Assembly: GCF_019656655.1 (NCBI RefSeq)
Contig: NZ_BPMV01000002.1
Span: forward strand, 1,054,001-1,118,000
Direction of reading: 5' to 3'
From: Tsukamurella sp. TY48
GTDB lineage: Bacteria; Actinomycetota; Actinomycetes; Mycobacteriales; Mycobacteriaceae
Length of the DNA stretch: 64,000 bases
Position numbers and translations under genes: made by a program. This document shows, in pieces, positions 62,170 through 64,000 of this stretch. Position 1 is the first letter of the stretch. The number at the start of each line of letters is the position of its first letter. The notes under the pieces were generated by a model. It searched no databases and had not been told where the DNA came from. It worked only from the letters and a program-made list of their open reading frames with translations.

Positions 62170-62948
62170 TGCCCGAACTTCTTCTTCGGCTCGCCCTCGG
62201 CCTCGGGCAGCACGCCCGGGTACGGCGCCGCGAGCGCCTCCTTCTGCACCGCGAACAGCTGCTCGGTGCCGGCGACCGCCGAATCGAGCATCCAATCCAA
62301 TGTGGTGCGGGCGAAGGTGGCGCCCTCGCCGGTGCCCTGCACCTCGACCAGGGTGCCGGTGTCGGTGGCGACCACGTTCATGTCGACCTCCGCGCGCGAG
62401 TCCTCCTCGTACGGCAGGTCCAGCCGGACCCGGCCGTCCACCACGCCCACCGAGACGGCGGCGATGGCGCACGAGATCGGTTGCGGGTCGGTCAGCTTGC
62501 CGGCTGCGCCGAGGTAGGTCACGGCGTCGCACAGCGCCACGTAGGCGCCGGTGATCGACGCGGTACGGGTACCGCCGTCGGCCTGCAGCACATCGCAGTC
62601 GATGGCGATGGTGTTCTCCCCCAGGGCCGCCAGGTCGATGCAGGCGCGCAGCGACCGGCCGATGAGGCGGGAGATCTCGTGGGTGCGGCCGCCCACCTTG
62701 CCCTTGGTGGACTCGCGGCGGCTGCGCTCGTGCGTGGCGCCGGGCAGCATCGAGTACTCCGCGGTCAGCCAGCCCTGGCCCGATCCGCGGCGCCACCCCG
62801 GAACGCCGAGTTCGACGCTCGCGGTGCACAGCACCTTGGTGTTGCCGAACTCCACGAGCACCGAACCCGCGGGGTTCTGGGTGAATCCCCGGGTGACGGT
62901 CACGGGGCGGAGTTCGTCGTCGGCTCGGCCGTCTGCGCGTCTGCTCAC
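62166..62948 (-). CDS. rph: Ribonuclease PH
   Basis: 260 residues: [19 protein letters not shown] at the start, [34 protein letters not shown] and the RNase PH core with [16 protein letters not shown]. It trims tRNA 3' ends phosphorolytically. The first of two adjacent GTGs (62951) is only 3 bases from TAGGGT, while the second (62948) is 6 bases away, so 62948 is chosen. rdgB overlaps downstream. Confidence 0.95.
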   Translation of the reverse strand: MSRRADGRADDELRPVTVTRGFTQNPAGSVLVEFGNTKVLCTASVELGVPGWRRGSGQGWLTAEYSMLPGATHERSRRESTKGKVGGRTHEISRLIGRSLRACIDLAALGENTIAIDCDVLQADGGTRTASITGAYVALCDAVTYLGAAGKLTDPQPISCAIAAVSVGVVDGRVRLDLPYEEDSRAEVDMNVVATDTGTLVEVQGTGEGATFARTTLDWMLDSAVAGTEQLFAVQKEALAAPYPGVLPEAEGEPKKKFGQ

Positions 62949-62954
62949 CACACC

Positions 62955-62960
62955 ACCCTA
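62955..62960 (-). promoter_or_regulatory. -10-like element of rph
   Basis: TAGGGT on the minus strand, 6 bases before GTG 62948. Confidence 0.5.
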
Positions 62961-62996
62961 TCGCCCGACCGGGACCGCGCTCTACGGGTTGTGGAC

Positions 62997-63767
62997 CTAC
63001 AGGTCGAAGACGTCGCCGCCGTTGACCGCGTCCACGGGGCCGTCGTAGACCGACTTGGCCTCTTCGACCACGGCCTCCTTCGACGTCCACGGCGGGATGT
63101 GGGTGAGCAGCAGCCGTCCCACGCCCGCGGCCTGCGCGGCTTCGCCGGCCTCGATGCCCGACAGGTGCACCCCGAGCGGGCGATTACCGGGATCGTGCGT
63201 CCAACTGGCCTCGGCCAGCAGCACATCGACGCCGCGCGCCAACTCGACCAGGTTGTCGCAGGTACCGGTGTCGCCGGTGTAGGCGAGTGTCCGGCCGCTG
63301 GGCGCGGTGATCCGCAGGCCGAAGGATTCCGGCGGGTGGTACATGCGGTAGGGACGCACCGTGAACCCGCCGACGGCGAGGTCTTCTCCTTCGGTCCACG
63401 AACCGAAATCGAAGGTGTCCGTGATGTCGTCGAACAGCGACGCGGTCTCCGCCGAGGCGCGGCCGATCCGTTCGGGGGTGTCGGCCGGACCGATCAGGCG
63501 GGCGCGGCCGCTCGCCGGCGTCGGGTGATAGCGGCGCCACACCAGGAGCGAGGGCAGGTCGAGGCAGTGGTCGGCGTGCAGGTGCGAGAGCATCACCGAG
63601 GCCGAGTTCGGATCGATGCGCTGCTGGAGCTCACCGAGAACACCGGGACCGAAATCCATCACCACCGGCTCGTGCCCGTCCACCTGCAGGAGATAACCGG
63701 AACAGGCCGCCTGCGGACCGCCGACGCTGCCCGAACACCCGAGGATGGTGAGTCGCATGCCGCTCAT
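62997..63767 (-). CDS. Metallo-beta-lactamase-fold phosphodiesterase (Rv1339-like)
   Basis: 256 residues of the MBL fold: SHLHADHCLDLPSLL provides the metal-binding HxHxDH, with LAYTGDTG and LLLTHIPPWTS later. The order (rhomboid, this, rph, rdgB) and motifs match mycobacterial Rv1339, reported as an atypical class II cAMP phosphodiesterase. Cyclic-nucleotide hydrolysis in the cytoplasm is therefore likely. ATG 63767 and the in-frame ATG 63758 are both possible. The rhomboid gene ends 19 bases upstream. In mycobacteria murI stands between these two; here it does not. Confidence 0.88.
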   Translation of the reverse strand: MSGMRLTILGCSGSVGGPQAACSGYLLQVDGHEPVVMDFGPGVLGELQQRIDPNSASVMLSHLHADHCLDLPSLLVWRRYHPTPASGRARLIGPADTPERIGRASAETASLFDDITDTFDFGSWTEGEDLAVGGFTVRPYRMYHPPESFGLRITAPSGRTLAYTGDTGTCDNLVELARGVDVLLAEASWTHDPGNRPLGVHLSGIEAGEAAQAAGVGRLLLTHIPPWTSKEAVVEEAKSVYDGPVDAVNGGDVFDL

Positions 63768-63786
63768 CGTGCCAGATCCACGATCG

Positions 63787-64000
63787 TCACGAGGCAATCG
63801 AGCCGACCTCACTGGATTTACGCGACCGCACCGCGGCCCGCGACCGGCGGCCGAGCCAGACCGCGGCGATCACGCCGCCCACGGCACCCCACAGATGCGC
63901 CTGCCACGAGATCCCGGGGTCGCCGGGGAAGACGCCCCACAGCATGCCGCCGTACACCACGAGCAGTGCCACACCCACCACCACGTCGACGATCTTGCGG
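63787..64000 (-). CDS. Rhomboid family intramembrane serine protease, C-terminal part
   Basis: The frame runs from the stop at 63787 beyond the window edge. The visible 70 residues hold the last two helices of a rhomboid: VALLVVYGGMLWGVF and, in ISWQAHLWGAVGGVIAAVWL, the catalytic-type histidine of the final membrane helix. A basic cytoplasmic tail follows. It cleaves membrane substrates near the bilayer surface; the target is unknown. The N-terminal part with the GxSG serine is outside the window. Confidence 0.8.
   Translation of the reverse strand, partial: RKIVDVVVGVALLVVYGGMLWGVFPGDPGISWQAHLWGAVGGVIAAVWLGRRSRAAVRSRKSSEVGSIAS

Overview
The window is high-GC actinobacterial DNA. It carries bacterial type I fatty acid synthase (FAS-I) with its phosphopantetheinyl transferase, an LCP-family wall ligase, an L,D-transpeptidase lipoprotein, F420-type reductases, DUF3558 and WXG-like proteins, and an Rv1339-rph-rdgB block, which together point to a mycolic-acid bacterium (Mycobacteriales; Tsukamurella or a close relative is plausible, but the genus cannot be fixed from this sequence alone). 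There is no prophage, insertion sequence, CRISPR array or rRNA. Most genes look chromosomal and conserved, with two compositionally odd islands near 40.9-42.0 kb and 56.5-57.0 kb.

Layout. 0-4.1 kb: end of a tRNA-Arg, an MpaB-type oxygenase, and a PadR regulator co-oriented with 2,4-dienoyl-CoA reductase. 4.1-6.4 kb: a DoxX/flavin-reductase pair behind a likely iron box, then an SDR and a membrane protein. 6.4-9.7 kb: HerA-like ATPase, oligoribonuclease, tRNA-His, a small membrane protein and a GNAT acetyltransferase. 9.8-14.9 kb: PutP, a secreted trypsin-like protease, a Ddn-type nitroreductase and two PH-domain membrane proteins. 14.9-23 kb: glutaryl-CoA-dehydrogenase-like enzyme, tRNA-Lys, L,D-transpeptidase, NDH-2 with a divergent LysR regulator, Bcp peroxiredoxin and a long-chain-type acyl-CoA dehydrogenase. 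23.3-38.5 kb: a 15-kb minus-strand lipid locus, FAS-I -> AcpS -> a giant one-chain acyl-CoA carboxylase, i.e. substrate supply, carrier activation and synthesis side by side. 38.8-42.9 kb: sirtuin, a divergent type-VII-secretion-like module with a DUF3558 lipoprotein, and a shikimate-dehydrogenase-like enzyme. 42.9-47.3 kb: gabT-gabD with a divergent PucR regulator. 47.3-55.4 kb: an SF1 helicase-nuclease, a DEAD-box RNA helicase and a long-chain acyl-CoA synthetase. 55.4-64 kb: DUF3817/LprD-like pair, tRNA-Leu, a repetitive exported protein, a cytoplasmic subtilase with a small inhibitor-like partner, then LCP, rdgB, rph, an Rv1339-like phosphodiesterase and the end of a rhomboid protease.

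A recurring signal helps choose starts: a -10-like TANNNT hexamer ends 6-8 bases before the start codon of at least sixteen genes, as expected for leaderless mRNAs. It moves several starts away from the longest open frame (padR, aroE-like, rph) and supports one short gene. The most interesting items are the subtilase plus trans inhibitor-like partner, the giant carboxylase beside FAS-I, inverted repeats in the fas promoter, the low-GC secretion-like module, an iron box ahead of doxX, and a single symmetrical -10 shared by two divergent genes at 21.25 kb.
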